Source: Bacillota bacterium
Lineage (GTDB): Bacteria > Bacillota > UBA4882 > UBA8346
Assembly: GCA_023429995.1 (NCBI GenBank)
Contig: JAEZCE010000046.1
Coordinates: 170,297 to 234,296 of the forward strand
Reading direction: 5' to 3'
DNA length: 64,000 nucleotides
Positions 42,929-51,738 of this stretch are shown in pieces. Both the position numbers and the translations under genes were made by a program. Numbering within the stretch: the first letter of the stretch is position 1; each line of letters starts with the position of its first letter. The notes below the pieces were generated by a model. The model saw nothing but the letters and a program-made list of their open reading frames with translations. It was not told where the DNA came from and did not search any database.

Positions 42929-43663
42929 TTAATCGAGTTCAAGACTTAATGTTTGACGCAATAATTGTTTTTCCTGCTCAGTAAGGTTAAGTCCGTTTAA
43001 AAGATCAGGCCGCCGCTTTGCTGTCCGTATTAAAGCTTGTTGTCTACGCCAAGCTTCGATTTTTGCATGATGGCCGCTCAGCAAAATCTCCGGTACTTGT
43101 AAACCTTCAAACTCCACTGGTCTGGTATATTGAGGATAGTCCAACAGATTTTCCGAAAATGAGTCTTTAATAGCCGACTCTTCTGAACCCAGGACTCCCG
43201 GCAATAGCCTTGCCACTGCATCACTGATGACCATGGCCGCTAATTCACCGCCGGTTAAAACATAATCCCCAATGGATAACTCCATATCTACAAATGAACG
43301 GATTCGCTCATCAAAACCTTCATAATGACCGCAAATCATAACCAAATGTTCTTCTGAAGCCAGCTTTCGTGCGGTTTGCTGTTTAAAAGTCTCCCCTTGC
43401 GGTGTTAACAAAATTACCTTTGGGTCCGGTTTGGTTTCTTTGGCAAATTGCAGACTCCGATAAATCGGTTCCGGTTTCAGCACCATTCCGCTGCCGCCAC
43501 CGTAAGGGATATCATCAACCATCCGATGTTTATCGAGGGTAAAATCTCTAAAATTAATAAAACGGAATTCAATAATTTTTTGTTCCTGAGCCCTTTTTAA
43601 AATACTATTTTGAAAAGGTCCTGCGAACATTTCCGGAAACAAGCTAAGGATTTGGATGATCAT
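42929..43663 (-). CDS. trmD: tRNA (guanine37-N1)-methyltransferase
   Basis: 244 residues, SPOUT enzyme methylating G37 of tRNAs. MIIQILSLFPEMF, KHRMVDDIPYGGGSGMVLKPEP, ICGHYEGFDERIRSFVDMELSIGDYVLTGGE (knotted SAM site, quoted in parts: GHYEGFDER and IGDYVLTGGE) and LLDYPQYTRP are diagnostic. Start overlaps the rimM stop by 4 bp. Confidence 0.97.
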   Translation of the reverse strand: MIIQILSLFPEMFAGPFQNSILKRAQEQKIIEFRFINFRDFTLDKHRMVDDIPYGGGSGMVLKPEPIYRSLQFAKETKPDPKVILLTPQGETFKQQTARKLASEEHLVMICGHYEGFDERIRSFVDMELSIGDYVLTGGELAAMVISDAVARLLPGVLGSEESAIKDSFSENLLDYPQYTRPVEFEGLQVPEILLSGHHAKIEAWRRQQALIRTAKRRPDLLNGLNLTEQEKQLLRQTLSLELD

Positions 43664-44187
43664 TCATTTGTCTCCTCCAAAAGCCCCGGCGGTAAATCAA
43701 CCACCATCTTACCTTGTTCCAGGTCGATTTTTTGAATAACGCTTTTTAAAGCCGGTATAAGGATTTGCTTTCCGGAGACCCTTTGAACACAATAGACATC
43801 ATTGGATCCGGTTGCAAAAATCTCAATAATCGTTCCTAAATTTTCTCCCCCGCTGGTCCACACGTTTAACCCTTCAATTTCATCAAGATAATATCGTCCA
43901 GCAGGAAGAAGCGGTCTTTCCGATCGCGGAATATAGATAAGTCCCCTTCCTAAACCTTCAGCCGCAGTAAGATCATTGATACCGTCAAATTTTAGTAATA
44001 CGTATTCCCGAAAGGGTCGAAATCCTGCAAGTTTAAATTCCCGCAGGCCTTCTTGGGCTTTAAAGTAAATACGGCGAATTTCTCCAAAGCGTTTTAGGTT
44101 ATCGGTTAATGGAATAACCTTTAGCTCACCCCGTATTCCTTGCGCTTTTATGATTTCACCCACTGCAATTAAATCTTCAGAATCCAC
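43660..44187 (-). CDS. rimM: 16S rRNA processing protein RimM
   Basis: About 175 residues from a GTG at 44187 (GAGGT upstream); the frame is open to a TTG at 44214, which overlaps khpA. Assists 30S maturation and binds S19. Seen: IAVGEIIKAQGIRGELKVIPLTD, YVLLKFDGINDLTAAE, PAGRYYLDEIEGLNVW of the PRC barrel, and a final KMVVDLPPGLL. Starts within or directly beside the end of khpA. Confidence 0.95.
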   Translation of the reverse strand: MDSEDLIAVGEIIKAQGIRGELKVIPLTDNLKRFGEIRRIYFKAQEGLREFKLAGFRPFREYVLLKFDGINDLTAAEGLGRGLIYIPRSERPLLPAGRYYLDEIEGLNVWTSGGENLGTIIEIFATGSNDVYCVQRVSGKQILIPALKSVIQKIDLEQGKMVVDLPPGLLEETNE

Positions 44188-44194
44188 TGTAACC

Positions 44195-44428
44195 TCATTT
44201 GTTGCTAAGTTCAACCGTTATCCTTAAGTTATCACGAATGGCACATGCTTTCACCACGGCACGCAAGGCTTTAATTATACGTCCCTGCTTACCGATGATT
44301 TTTCCGACGTCTTCGTCGTTGACGGTTATTTCCAGTAGCATGTGATTGTTTCGTTCCATCCTGGTTACTTTGACATCTTCAGGATGATCCACTAAGGCTT
44401 TGGTAACCTGTAGAACCAAATCTTTCAT
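44195..44428 (-). CDS. khpA: KH-domain RNA-binding protein KhpA
   Basis: 77 residues from the ATG at 44428, which gives the usual KhpA length (AGGTG upstream; the frame is open to 44452). Single KH domain with DEDVGKIIGKQGRIIKAL carrying the GxxG RNA-contact loop. KhpA pairs with KhpB in Firmicutes and affects cell elongation and RNA biology. Standard position between rpsP and rimM. Confidence 0.95.
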   Translation of the reverse strand: MKDLVLQVTKALVDHPEDVKVTRMERNNHMLLEITVNDEDVGKIIGKQGRIIKALRAVVKACAIRDNLRITVELSNK

Positions 44429-44448
44429 CGATACCACACCTGCCTCAC

Positions 44449-44709
44449 TCATTTACCAGCAGCTTCGGCGATAACGCCAGCTTTCTTTAACAGTCTTTTC
44501 ACTGTTTCAGAGGGTTTTGCGCCTTTTTTCAGCCAATCTTGGGCTTTATCTTTGTCAACCACGATTTCCACCGGATCCACAATAGGATTATAATGCCCAA
44601 TAATCTCTATAAATCTGCCATCCCGCGGTGCTCTGGAATCAGCTACCACCAAACGGTAAAAAGGCCGTTTCTTGGCTCCCATTTTATTCAAGCGAATCTT
44701 TACAGACAT
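44449..44709 (-). CDS. rpsP: 30S ribosomal protein S16
   Basis: 86 residues from the ATG at 44709 with GGGAGGTG upstream (the frame is open to 44790 inside ffh). VKIRLNKMGAKKRPFYRLVVADSR and IEIIGHYNPI are diagnostic for S16. Confidence 0.97.
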   Translation of the reverse strand: MSVKIRLNKMGAKKRPFYRLVVADSRAPRDGRFIEIIGHYNPIVDPVEIVVDKDKAQDWLKKGAKPSETVKRLLKKAGVIAEAAGK

Positions 44710-44746
44710 CTGTTCACCTCCCTTCAAAAAAAAACGGTTATTTATA

Positions 44747-46069
44747 CTAAAACGGTAGTTTCGGCATCTTGCCTTTACCCATTTCAGCAAATTGCTTCAT
44801 CATCTTGCGGCTTTGTTCAAATTGCTGTAATAAACGGTTCACGTCCTGGACTGTTGTTCCTGAGCCATTAGCAATGCGGCGGCGGCGATTTCCATTGATA
44901 ATAGAGGGATTAGCCCTTTCCTGTTTGGTCATGGATTGAATCATCGCTTCCAATTTGACCATTTCCTTTTCATCAACCTGAACACCCTTCAGCTGTTTGG
45001 TCATCTGACCGGGAAGCATTCCCAATATCTGATCGAGAGGACCCATTTTGCGCATTTCCCGCATCTGCTCCAAAAAATCCTGCAGGTTATAATCGCTTTT
45101 GCGAATCTTATCAAACATATTTTTGGCTTTGCCCAGATCTACGGCAGCCTCAGCCTTCTCAATCAGGGATAAAACATCGCCCATCCCCAAAATTCTCGAA
45201 GCCATCCGCGCGGGATGAAATACTTCGAGATCCGCCATTTTCTCTCCAAGTCCCGTATATTTAATCGGACAATTGGTAACGGCCCGAACCGACAAGGCCG
45301 CTCCACCCCGGGTATCGCTGTCGAGTTTGGTCAGAATGACTCCGGTGAGGCCCAAGGTTTCCTTAAATGAGCCGGCTACATTCACCGCATCTTGCCCGGT
45401 CATTGCATCAACAACCAACAAAATTTCATCGGGTTCCACCGCATTTTGAATACGTTTCAATTCATCCATCAATTCTTCATTGATGTGTAAACGGCCGGCT
45501 GTATCAATAATCACAATGTCCTGTTGATGGGAGAGGGCATATTCCATGCCTTGTTTGGCTATTTTAACCGGATCGGCGCCCTCTAGACTAAAGACCGGCA
45601 ACTCAAGCTGGTTGCCCAGAACTTGTAATTGTTTAACTGCGGCCGGACGGTATATATCAGCGGCTACCAATAGAGGACGGCGATTTTGTTTTTTTAACAG
45701 GCTTCCCAATTTTCCGGCGGTACTGGTTTTACCTGCGCCCTGAAGGCCCACTAAAACAATGACGGTTGGCGGCTGACTGGCAACCTTTAGAGGCGACTCC
45801 TGTCCGCCCATCAGTTCGGTCAATTCTTCGTAAACGATTTTGACAACTTGTTGTCCCGGCGTGAGGCTGCTTAATACTTCCTGACCAATGGCCCGCTCCT
45901 TAATCCGGGCAATAAAATCTTTCACCACTTTAAAGCTAACATCGGCCTCAAGCAACGCCAGCCTGACTTCACGCAAAGACTCGTCGATGTTTTTTTCAGT
46001 CAGCTTCCCCTGACCGCGAAGTTTTTTTAAGGTTTCCTGAAGTTTACCGGAAAGGTTTTCAAAAACCAC
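44747..46069 (-). CDS. ffh: Signal recognition particle protein Ffh
   Basis: 440 residues from a GTG with GGAGGG upstream. SRP GTPase that targets nascent membrane proteins. N domain MVFENLSGKLQ, P-loop VGLQGAGKTSTAGKL, RRPLLVAADIYRPAA, IDTAGRLHI, TKLDSDTRGGAALS, and a methionine-rich M domain binding 4.5S RNA, with IINGNRRRRIANGSG and QQFEQSRKMMKQF. Second gene of the operon, after ylxM. Confidence 0.97.
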   Translation of the reverse strand: MVFENLSGKLQETLKKLRGQGKLTEKNIDESLREVRLALLEADVSFKVVKDFIARIKERAIGQEVLSSLTPGQQVVKIVYEELTELMGGQESPLKVASQPPTVIVLVGLQGAGKTSTAGKLGSLLKKQNRRPLLVAADIYRPAAVKQLQVLGNQLELPVFSLEGADPVKIAKQGMEYALSHQQDIVIIDTAGRLHINEELMDELKRIQNAVEPDEILLVVDAMTGQDAVNVAGSFKETLGLTGVILTKLDSDTRGGAALSVRAVTNCPIKYTGLGEKMADLEVFHPARMASRILGMGDVLSLIEKAEAAVDLGKAKNMFDKIRKSDYNLQDFLEQMREMRKMGPLDQILGMLPGQMTKQLKGVQVDEKEMVKLEAMIQSMTKQERANPSIINGNRRRRIANGSGTTVQDVNRLLQQFEQSRKMMKQFAEMGKGKMPKLPF

Positions 46070-46175
46070 TTATCCAAACCCTCCATCCCGATGGTTATTG
46101 GTTATTATTAGTTCTGATTGGCTCGCCAGAGCTATTGATTGCTATTTAATGATGACTTTTTTCAAATAAAGCCTA

Positions 46176-46556
46176 TCAATCAACTTCCGACTCGGCCAAA
46201 TCGATTATTTGCTGATGAATCTCAGTTAAGATTTTACGGTTGATCTCATGATCCGGCAATGAGGAAATAACTTCCTGCAATCTTCCGGACACCTGCTGCA
46301 AAATTGTTTGTTGATCCATAAAGCGCTGCAGCAATCCCAACTTGACCTCATAATCTTCCAAAATCTTTTCACTACGGTGTAATAAATCATGAACGGCTTG
46401 CTTGGAAACTCCTCCGTCCGCTGCAATTTCCGTCAGCGACCAGTTTTCTAAATAATACAATTCCATTGTCTGGCGCTGTTTTTCCGTGAGCAAACCACCG
46501 TAAAAATCATAGAGGAGTCCAATCCGTACCAGTTGTTCCAAAGGTTTCACCTTCAC
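46176..46556 (-). CDS. ylxM: UPF0122 putative DNA-binding protein YlxM
   Basis: About 120-126 residues. Sigma-70-region-4-like helix-turn-helix: LLYDFYGGLLTEKQRQTMELYYLENWS (in parts) and LTEIAADGGVSKQAVHDLLHRSEKIL. Partner of ffh in Firmicutes, thought to influence the SRP pathway. The start is uncertain: GTG at 46556 or 46550, or TTG at about 46541 following AAGGTG. First gene of the operon. Confidence 0.92.
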   Translation of the reverse strand: MKVKPLEQLVRIGLLYDFYGGLLTEKQRQTMELYYLENWSLTEIAADGGVSKQAVHDLLHRSEKILEDYEVKLGLLQRFMDQQTILQQVSGRLQEVISSLPDHEINRKILTEIHQQIIDLAESEVD

Positions 46557-46588
46557 AGTGCCGTCAAGTACTTTTACTTAACAGTGAT

Positions 46589-46617
46589 AGTATATCCAGA
46601 TATCAACGCTTTGTCAA
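46589..46617 (-). promoter_or_regulatory. Strong sigma-A promoter of the ylxM-ffh-...-lepB operon
   Basis: Minus strand consensus TTGACA (46617-46612), 17 bp, TATACT (46594-46589), about 35-40 bp before ylxM. Confidence 0.9.
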
Positions 46618-46624
46618 GCAATAA

Positions 46625-47038
46625 TTATCTTCGCCAGCATTCAAAATCCTGTTTACCGCTGAATTGATAAGCGTTAAAAAATCCAACCATCGCTTCACAT
46701 TGAGGCCACCATATTTTTACCGTATTTTTGGGGACCGTTTTCAATTTCGTTATATAAACCGCCTTAACCCCAGTCCATACCTTCATCATAAACCCGCCGG
46801 GCCATAGCGATGCTAATGTCCCTGACTACCGCCAATATCTCCGGATCTCCCAATACTTTAGCCCCTTCATATAAAAGCCAGCTACCTTCAATATCATGAC
46901 CCATGGAAACGATATGGTTCTTCCCTTGCCAACTGGCATCAAAAAATAATCGAAAGTGATGCGTCTCAGGATTGATGATATGTCCAATGAATATTGGAGA
47001 GGCTGCCGTAAAAAGCGCCTGTTCGTCGAGACGTTATG
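46625..47038 (-). pseudogene. N-acylglucosamine/cellobiose 2-epimerase (AGE family) pseudogene
   Basis: The minus strand reads RLDEQALFTAASPIFIGHII, FFDASWQGKNHIVSMGHDIE, SWLLYEGAKVLGDPEIL and ARRVYDEGMDWG, then an in-frame TAA, then GGLYNEIENG. A frameshift follows, after which KIWWPQCEAMVGFFNAYQ is found in the +1 frame. These are the C-terminal (alpha/alpha)6-barrel blocks of AGE-family sugar 2-epimerases (GHDIE..WLL and WWPQ.EA). The N-terminal half is missing. Beside GH130 and a sugar transporter, it was probably a mannobiose/cellobiose 2-epimerase, now dead. Confidence 0.85.
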
Positions 47039-47043
47039 AATAA

Positions 47044-47913
47044 TTACCCTTTTACCGATCCTCCAAGGGCGCCGGCAATAATATACTTTTGTAAAAGCAC
47101 ATACAGTAATAAAGTCGGCATCATGACCATAATCACCCCGGCGCCCACTAAATTGTACTGCGTGTTGACATCAAAGGTAAAATGATATAGCGCAGTGCTG
47201 ATTGTTCGCAGTTCGTTACGGTTCATATACAAATAGGGGACTAAAAAATCGTTATATATCGCCAGGACTTTCAAGATCACCACCGTAACGATGGCCGGTT
47301 TCAATAACGGGAGGATAATCCGGCTGTAAATTGTCAGGTAGGAAGCACCGTCGAGCATCGCGCTCTCATCCAATTCAAGCGGAACTTTTTCGATAAACTG
47401 AATAAAAAGATACAATTCGATGACGCTGACGCTACTATAGAGGACTATCGCGGCCCAAAGCGTATTGAGTAAATGAAGAGCCTGAATAATCGAGAAGGTA
47501 GCCACCTGTGTCGTGACAAATGGAATCGCCGTCGCGACGGCATACATTGCAAGAATCAATCCCCGGCCCCGGAATTTGAAACGGCTCAAGGCATAGGCGG
47601 CCATCGTTCCCAAAATTACACAAATTGAAACCCCGGCAATACAAATGATGAATGTATTCTTAGCGCCCAGCAGCATCTGGCCCCGTTGAAAGGCTTCCGT
47701 ATAATTGGCAAGGTTGGTAAAGTGCTCGGGAAGTTTATAAAAGGGAGTAAATGTATATTCCTTATCGGTCTTGAAGGAGACGTTCACCAGAATCAGTATC
47801 GGCATGCAAATTCCGATTACAGTCAAGCAGAGCAAAATATAGTTGAATATTTTTAAAGCCCGGCTATAAACGGGTATACCCACCGAAGTTTCAGCAATTG
47901 ATTTAGTCGCCAC
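47044..47913 (-). CDS. Sugar ABC transporter permease (MalG-type)
   Basis: 289 residues from a GTG at 47913 (AGGGGTG upstream; the frame is open to 47958). Six membrane helices, and the EAA loop seen as ELDESAMLDGASYLTIYSRIILPLLKP (in parts: ESAMLDGAS and RIILPLLKP). C-terminal YIIAGALGGSVKG is typical of carbohydrate permeases. Pairs with the MalF-type protein encoded upstream; the ATPase (MsmX-like) is not in the window. The stop is followed almost at once by the epimerase pseudogene. Confidence 0.92.
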   Translation of the reverse strand: MATKSIAETSVGIPVYSRALKIFNYILLCLTVIGICMPILILVNVSFKTDKEYTFTPFYKLPEHFTNLANYTEAFQRGQMLLGAKNTFIICIAGVSICVILGTMAAYALSRFKFRGRGLILAMYAVATAIPFVTTQVATFSIIQALHLLNTLWAAIVLYSSVSVIELYLFIQFIEKVPLELDESAMLDGASYLTIYSRIILPLLKPAIVTVVILKVLAIYNDFLVPYLYMNRNELRTISTALYHFTFDVNTQYNLVGAGVIMVMMPTLLLYVLLQKYIIAGALGGSVKG

Positions 47914-48796
47914 TTTGATCACCCCTTGAAAAAAGCCGCTGGATGCCCAGAACGCCAAAGATGATTAAAAGTAAGATCACTCCCATGGCTGAAGCTTTGC
48001 CGAAATTTTGAAAACGGAATGCAATCGATATCGTCTTGGTAACCCACGTATCACTGAGGCCTCCCGGTCCCCCCTGTGTGATAACCAGCGGCTCGAAAAA
48101 AACTTGCAGACAGCCGTTAAACCCCAAAAAGAGCATCAAGCCGATTATCCGTTTAATACTGGGAATGGTGATATAGCGGATATGTTGAAAAAAGTGGGCC
48201 CCGTCCAGGCCGGCCGATTCGTATAACTCGGAAGGTATCGACTGCAGAGCGCTAAGAAAAATCACCATATTAAATCCGGTGAAGCGCCACATACTAATAA
48301 AGGCCAATGAAAAATTGATCCAATAATTATCCGCGAAAAAAGTAATCCCATTACCCAGTTTCATACCGCGCAGCAAGTAATTGATAGGGCTGTCGTTGTA
48401 GTTATACATATAGCTGAACATAAAGGCTACCGCAACACAGTTTAAGATATAGGGCATAAAGTTGACGGTTCGGAAAAAATTACGGGCCCGCATTTTTCCA
48501 TCCAAAATAACCGCCAGGTACAAGGCCAGTACGGTCTGGATCAGCAACACCAAAAAATAGGCCAGTGAATTTTTAAGCGTCATCAAAACCATATCATCGG
48601 TAAAAACATCCCAATAATTCTCAAGCCCTACAAAAGTCATTTCAGGATCGTAACCATTCCATTGTACAAAACTCAAATGGAAGAGTTTTAAAGCCGGATA
48701 AAACGAAAATACCGACAAAAGCAGCAGGGGTATTGCTAAGAAACCTATTAACAAGGATACTTTCTGCTGCCGCAGATAATTTAAGCCGGTCATCAT
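47903..48796 (-). CDS. Sugar ABC transporter permease (MalF-type)
   Basis: 297 residues, six membrane helices, N-terminal LLIGFLAIPLLLLSVFSFYPA and the EAA loop ELYESAGLDGAHFFQHIRYITIP (in parts: YESAGLDGA and IRYITIPSI). GGPGGLSDTWVTKTI matches periplasmic-loop motifs of carbohydrate permeases. Overlaps the MalG-type gene. Separated from the solute-binding-protein gene by MITE copy C. Confidence 0.92.
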   Translation of the reverse strand: MMTGLNYLRQQKVSLLIGFLAIPLLLLSVFSFYPALKLFHLSFVQWNGYDPEMTFVGLENYWDVFTDDMVLMTLKNSLAYFLVLLIQTVLALYLAVILDGKMRARNFFRTVNFMPYILNCVAVAFMFSYMYNYNDSPINYLLRGMKLGNGITFFADNYWINFSLAFISMWRFTGFNMVIFLSALQSIPSELYESAGLDGAHFFQHIRYITIPSIKRIIGLMLFLGFNGCLQVFFEPLVITQGGPGGLSDTWVTKTISIAFRFQNFGKASAMGVILLLIIFGVLGIQRLFSRGDQSGD

Positions 48797-48811
48797 CCCG
48801 CCCCCTTTTAC

Positions 48812-48926
48812 GAGGCTGTCTTAAAAAACTGTAACATCAATAAGATATACAATATATAGTACAATGAATCAATAAGGTATTATATATTGTATATCTTGAT
48901 CAAGAAATCTCCTTTGAGACAGCCCG
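48812..48926. repeat. MITE-like palindromic element, copy C
   Basis: 115 bp. Ends GAGGCTGTCTTAAAA (48812-48826) and CTTTGAGACAGCCC. Inner arms AAGATATACAATATATAG and ATATATTGTATATCTTG. It lies inside the sugar transporter operon, between the binding protein and first permease genes, where its hairpin will be transcribed and may lower permease expression relative to binding protein. Confidence 0.82.
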
Positions 48927-48939
48927 GCTTTCCGCCTAA

Positions 48940-50175
48940 TTATTTAACAGCTTTTACAGCCTTGGCCCATCGAGCATTATATTTTTTAACGACAGCATTG
49001 GGATCTTTGGCTAAAATATATTCTTGAGCAATATCAGGCAGGTAAACCTGGGCCTTGTTATAAACTTTGGTCCAAGCTATTTTGTCCGGATTTTCATTGA
49101 CAACCGGCAATTTACTGCTAAGTAATTCGTTGACAAAAGCTTGCGGATAGGTAATGCCTTTTTGGGGCGGGACCATACCGATTGCATTGGCGTAACGGCC
49201 TTTTTCCCATAACCATTTTAAAGCGGCCTTAGCCAGCGGAATATTCTTACAATCTTTACTAATGGCATATCTCCAGTCACCACCGGCGAAGATATACTTG
49301 GAACCCGGGATGGCGAACATGCCGACATCTTCCATCGATCCGCCCATATCCCCAAATTGCGGCGGATACCAGCTACCAAGCAAGGTCATCCCGAATTTAC
49401 CGGCCGGAAAATCTTTCCGGAAACTGTCCCAACTGGTGGAGGTGAGGTTGGGTTCCAGGTAGCCTTTCTCATTTAACTGCCGGTACACTTTGAACATCGT
49501 CAACGGACCGCCATCGTCAACCAATAACTTGCCCTTTTGGGATAGCTTATTATAATAATCAGGGTCGCCGGTATTATAGAAACCGGAAAAGAAACAAATG
49601 TTTTCAAATGGCCATTTGTCCTTAAAATTAGAAGCCAGCGGGACAATCCCTTTGGCCTTGATTTTCGCGCAATCCGTCATCAATTCCGCCCAAGTCGTAG
49701 GAGTTTTGGTAACACCGCAATTCTTAAAGACTTTCTTGTTATAAATGAGCCCCACATAATTAGCGGCATGGGTAAGGGTATATAATTTTTTATCCGTGGG
49801 GCAAATACCCTTTTCATAATCAACTAGATTGGCTTTGGTGAAACCTAAGTCATCAATAGGGGCAAAAAATTTGGGGAAATCGGCCTGGTTCATTTCATTG
49901 AATTGTTCGGTAATATCGGTCATCGTATGAGTGGCCATTTGGGTCTGTAGGGTCTGAACGGCGTCTTTAATTCCTACCCACTCCAGCTCGGCGCCGGGAA
50001 AATCTTTGGCAAATTCTTTGGAAAGCGCCGGAAGTTCTTTGTCAACTTTATCCGTACGGTGAGTAGTAATAATGATTTTACCCGTAAGCTCATTCGCTCC
50101 GAACACACCGGCACTCGATCCGGCAATGATTGCCCCCAATAATAATGCTAACAAAATTGCTCCAACTTTTTTCAA
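48940..50175 (-). CDS. Extracellular sugar-binding protein of ABC transporter
   Basis: 411 residues. Signal peptide (VGAILLALLLGAIIAGSSAGVFG) without a clear lipobox Cys, which fits a diderm periplasm. Type 1 solute-binding fold with GKIIITTHRTDKVDKELP, GIKDAVQTLQTQM, GLIYNKKVFKNCGVTKTPTTW and GKFGMTLLGSWYPP. TTG start with GAGGGAG upstream. Follows GH130 in the operon, so oligomannoside or another beta-1,4-linked disaccharide is the likely ligand. Confidence 0.9.
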   Translation of the reverse strand: MKKVGAILLALLLGAIIAGSSAGVFGANELTGKIIITTHRTDKVDKELPALSKEFAKDFPGAELEWVGIKDAVQTLQTQMATHTMTDITEQFNEMNQADFPKFFAPIDDLGFTKANLVDYEKGICPTDKKLYTLTHAANYVGLIYNKKVFKNCGVTKTPTTWAELMTDCAKIKAKGIVPLASNFKDKWPFENICFFSGFYNTGDPDYYNKLSQKGKLLVDDGGPLTMFKVYRQLNEKGYLEPNLTSTSWDSFRKDFPAGKFGMTLLGSWYPPQFGDMGGSMEDVGMFAIPGSKYIFAGGDWRYAISKDCKNIPLAKAALKWLWEKGRYANAIGMVPPQKGITYPQAFVNELLSSKLPVVNENPDKIAWTKVYNKAQVYLPDIAQEYILAKDPNAVVKKYNARWAKAVKAVK

Positions 50176-50274
50176 CTCATAACACTCCCTCTCTATTTTT
50201 GATCTGGAAAATTAGGCGAAACTTTTCCAAACATCCCTCCCCTTTTGTAAATTGAATCGATATCACCCCACCGG

Positions 50275-51291
50275 TTAGTTGGTTTTTATGAAATCCAGCA
50301 CCTCGTCAACTTTGGCATAAGCCAGGCAGGTCACAGTATCAGCTCCTCCATAGTAAATGGCTATTTTTCCAGTGGCCGGATCCGTTAAAGCCGCACAAGG
50401 GAAGAACACATTGGGTACATCCCCGACACATTCATACATTGTCTGGGGAGAAATTAAATAGGACTTGGTGCGGTGAATTACTTTCCAAGGCTCTTCCAGA
50501 TCTAACAAAGCCGCTCCGGCACTATAGACAAATCCATTGCAGGAAGTAAGGACTCCATGATAAATTAAAAGCCACCCTTCATTGGTTTCAATCGGGACCG
50601 GCCCGGCGCCTATTTTTGTGGATTGCCAGCCTTCGGTTGGAGACATGACATGGCGATGGTGTCCCCAATGACACATATCCGGGCTTTCGCTGTAATAAAT
50701 GTCGCCAAAGGGAGTATGGCCGTTGTCACTGGGCCGGCTCAGCATTGCATATTTACCCTTGATTTTGCGGGGAAATAAAACCCCATTGCGATTGAAGGGC
50801 AAAAATGCATTTTCCATTTGATAAAATTTTTGAAAATCATAGGTGTATCCGACGCCGATCGTAGGTCCATGGTAACCATTGCACCAGGTGATATAATAAC
50901 GATCTTCGATCCAGCACACCCTGGGGTCGTAACCATAATCGAATTTGCCAATTTCAGGATCATTGCAAATAAAAGTGATCGGCTCGTTGTTAATCACCCA
51001 TTGATAGCCGTCATCACTTTTTCCGCTATGCAACTGCATATGGCGCCGTTTGTCATCGCAACGAAAAACTCCCGCAAATTTTCCCCCAAAAGGGACGACT
51101 GCGCTATTAAAGATGCTGTTGGAAGAAGGTATCAAATTACGGGGGATAATCGGATTTTTGGCTGAACGCCATATCACATCCACACAGCCGGTTGGCCGAT
51201 CCTCCCAAGGGATATTGGGTAATTCAACTGCATTGATTACCCGGATTTTGCTGGTTGCTTCGCTAAAAGCGTTATTTTCTTTAGCGGTCAT
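50275..51291 (-). CDS. GH130 family beta-1,4-mannoside phosphorylase/hydrolase
   Basis: 338 residues from the ATG at 51291 (AAAGG upstream; another ATG at 51300 is close behind). Five-bladed propeller with GH130 signatures: DYGYDPRVCWIEDRYYITW, FNRNGVLFPRKIKGKYAMLSRP (in parts), IGAGPVPIETNEGWLLIYHG, and AIYYGGADTVTCLAYA at the end. GH130 phosphorylases cleave beta-1,4-mannosyl-glucose or mannobiose to mannose-1-phosphate. First gene of the transporter operon, downstream of a lacI-type regulator. Exact specificity cannot be read. Confidence 0.88.
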   Translation of the reverse strand: MTAKENNAFSEATSKIRVINAVELPNIPWEDRPTGCVDVIWRSAKNPIIPRNLIPSSNSIFNSAVVPFGGKFAGVFRCDDKRRHMQLHSGKSDDGYQWVINNEPITFICNDPEIGKFDYGYDPRVCWIEDRYYITWCNGYHGPTIGVGYTYDFQKFYQMENAFLPFNRNGVLFPRKIKGKYAMLSRPSDNGHTPFGDIYYSESPDMCHWGHHRHVMSPTEGWQSTKIGAGPVPIETNEGWLLIYHGVLTSCNGFVYSAGAALLDLEEPWKVIHRTKSYLISPQTMYECVGDVPNVFFPCAALTDPATGKIAIYYGGADTVTCLAYAKVDEVLDFIKTN

Positions 51292-51383
51292 AAGTTTCAT
51301 CCTTTCAAGTTAGAATTATTTGTACGCGCTGGAACTGCAATTTATTACTACAACTTATATAATTATTGCACTAATTGATGTCA

Positions 51384-51412
51384 ATATTAACACTTTTGTA
51401 ACAAAATGTCAA
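51384..51412 (-). promoter_or_regulatory. Sigma-A promoter of the GH130/ABC operon with probable LacI operator
   Basis: Minus strand TTGACA (51412-51407), 17 bp, TAATAT (51389-51384). The decamer TAATATTGAC spanning the -10 also occurs at the lacI promoter (about 52.81 kb). A GCAATAATT element follows here, similar to GCAATATT there. Shared elements are candidate operator parts. Confidence 0.75.
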
Positions 51413-51502
51413 TCTTTCTTCATTTGCAGTGAAATCTTTGGAAATATATAGGTTGAAATAAATAATTTGAGTGCACGCTAAAAACGGATGAACCTCTCTC
51501 TC

Positions 51503-51556
51503 GGAGGCTGTCTAAAAAGCAATTCGAAATCAATAAGAAATACAATATATAGCTTC
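51503..51556. repeat. MITE-like element, copy D (truncated)
   Basis: Left half only: GGAGGCTGTCTAAAAAGC, then CAATAAGAAATACAATATATAGC. The right arm and terminal repeat are absent; the sequence continues as unrelated GA-rich DNA. Located between the GH130 promoter and the 3' end of lacI. Confidence 0.75.
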
Positions 51557-51738
51557 ATCGAATAGCTTGCTTCTAAGGGGAAGGGGAAGGGCAAGAGTTA
51601 GGTATCAATAAACATCTTGATTCCTATCACTTATTTCACCATATAAAGATTCAAAAGATGAGAAAATCAATTAAAATATAATGGAAAAATCTAACGGAAG
51701 GAAAATAGGAGATTGATTAAAAGAGGGCGCACATTTTC
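51557..51738. other. Intergenic remainder downstream of the LacI-type gene
   Basis: GA-rich stretch (AAGGGGAAGGGGAAGGGC) and AT-rich sequence. No ORF, clear terminator or RNA structure was found. Confidence 0.25.
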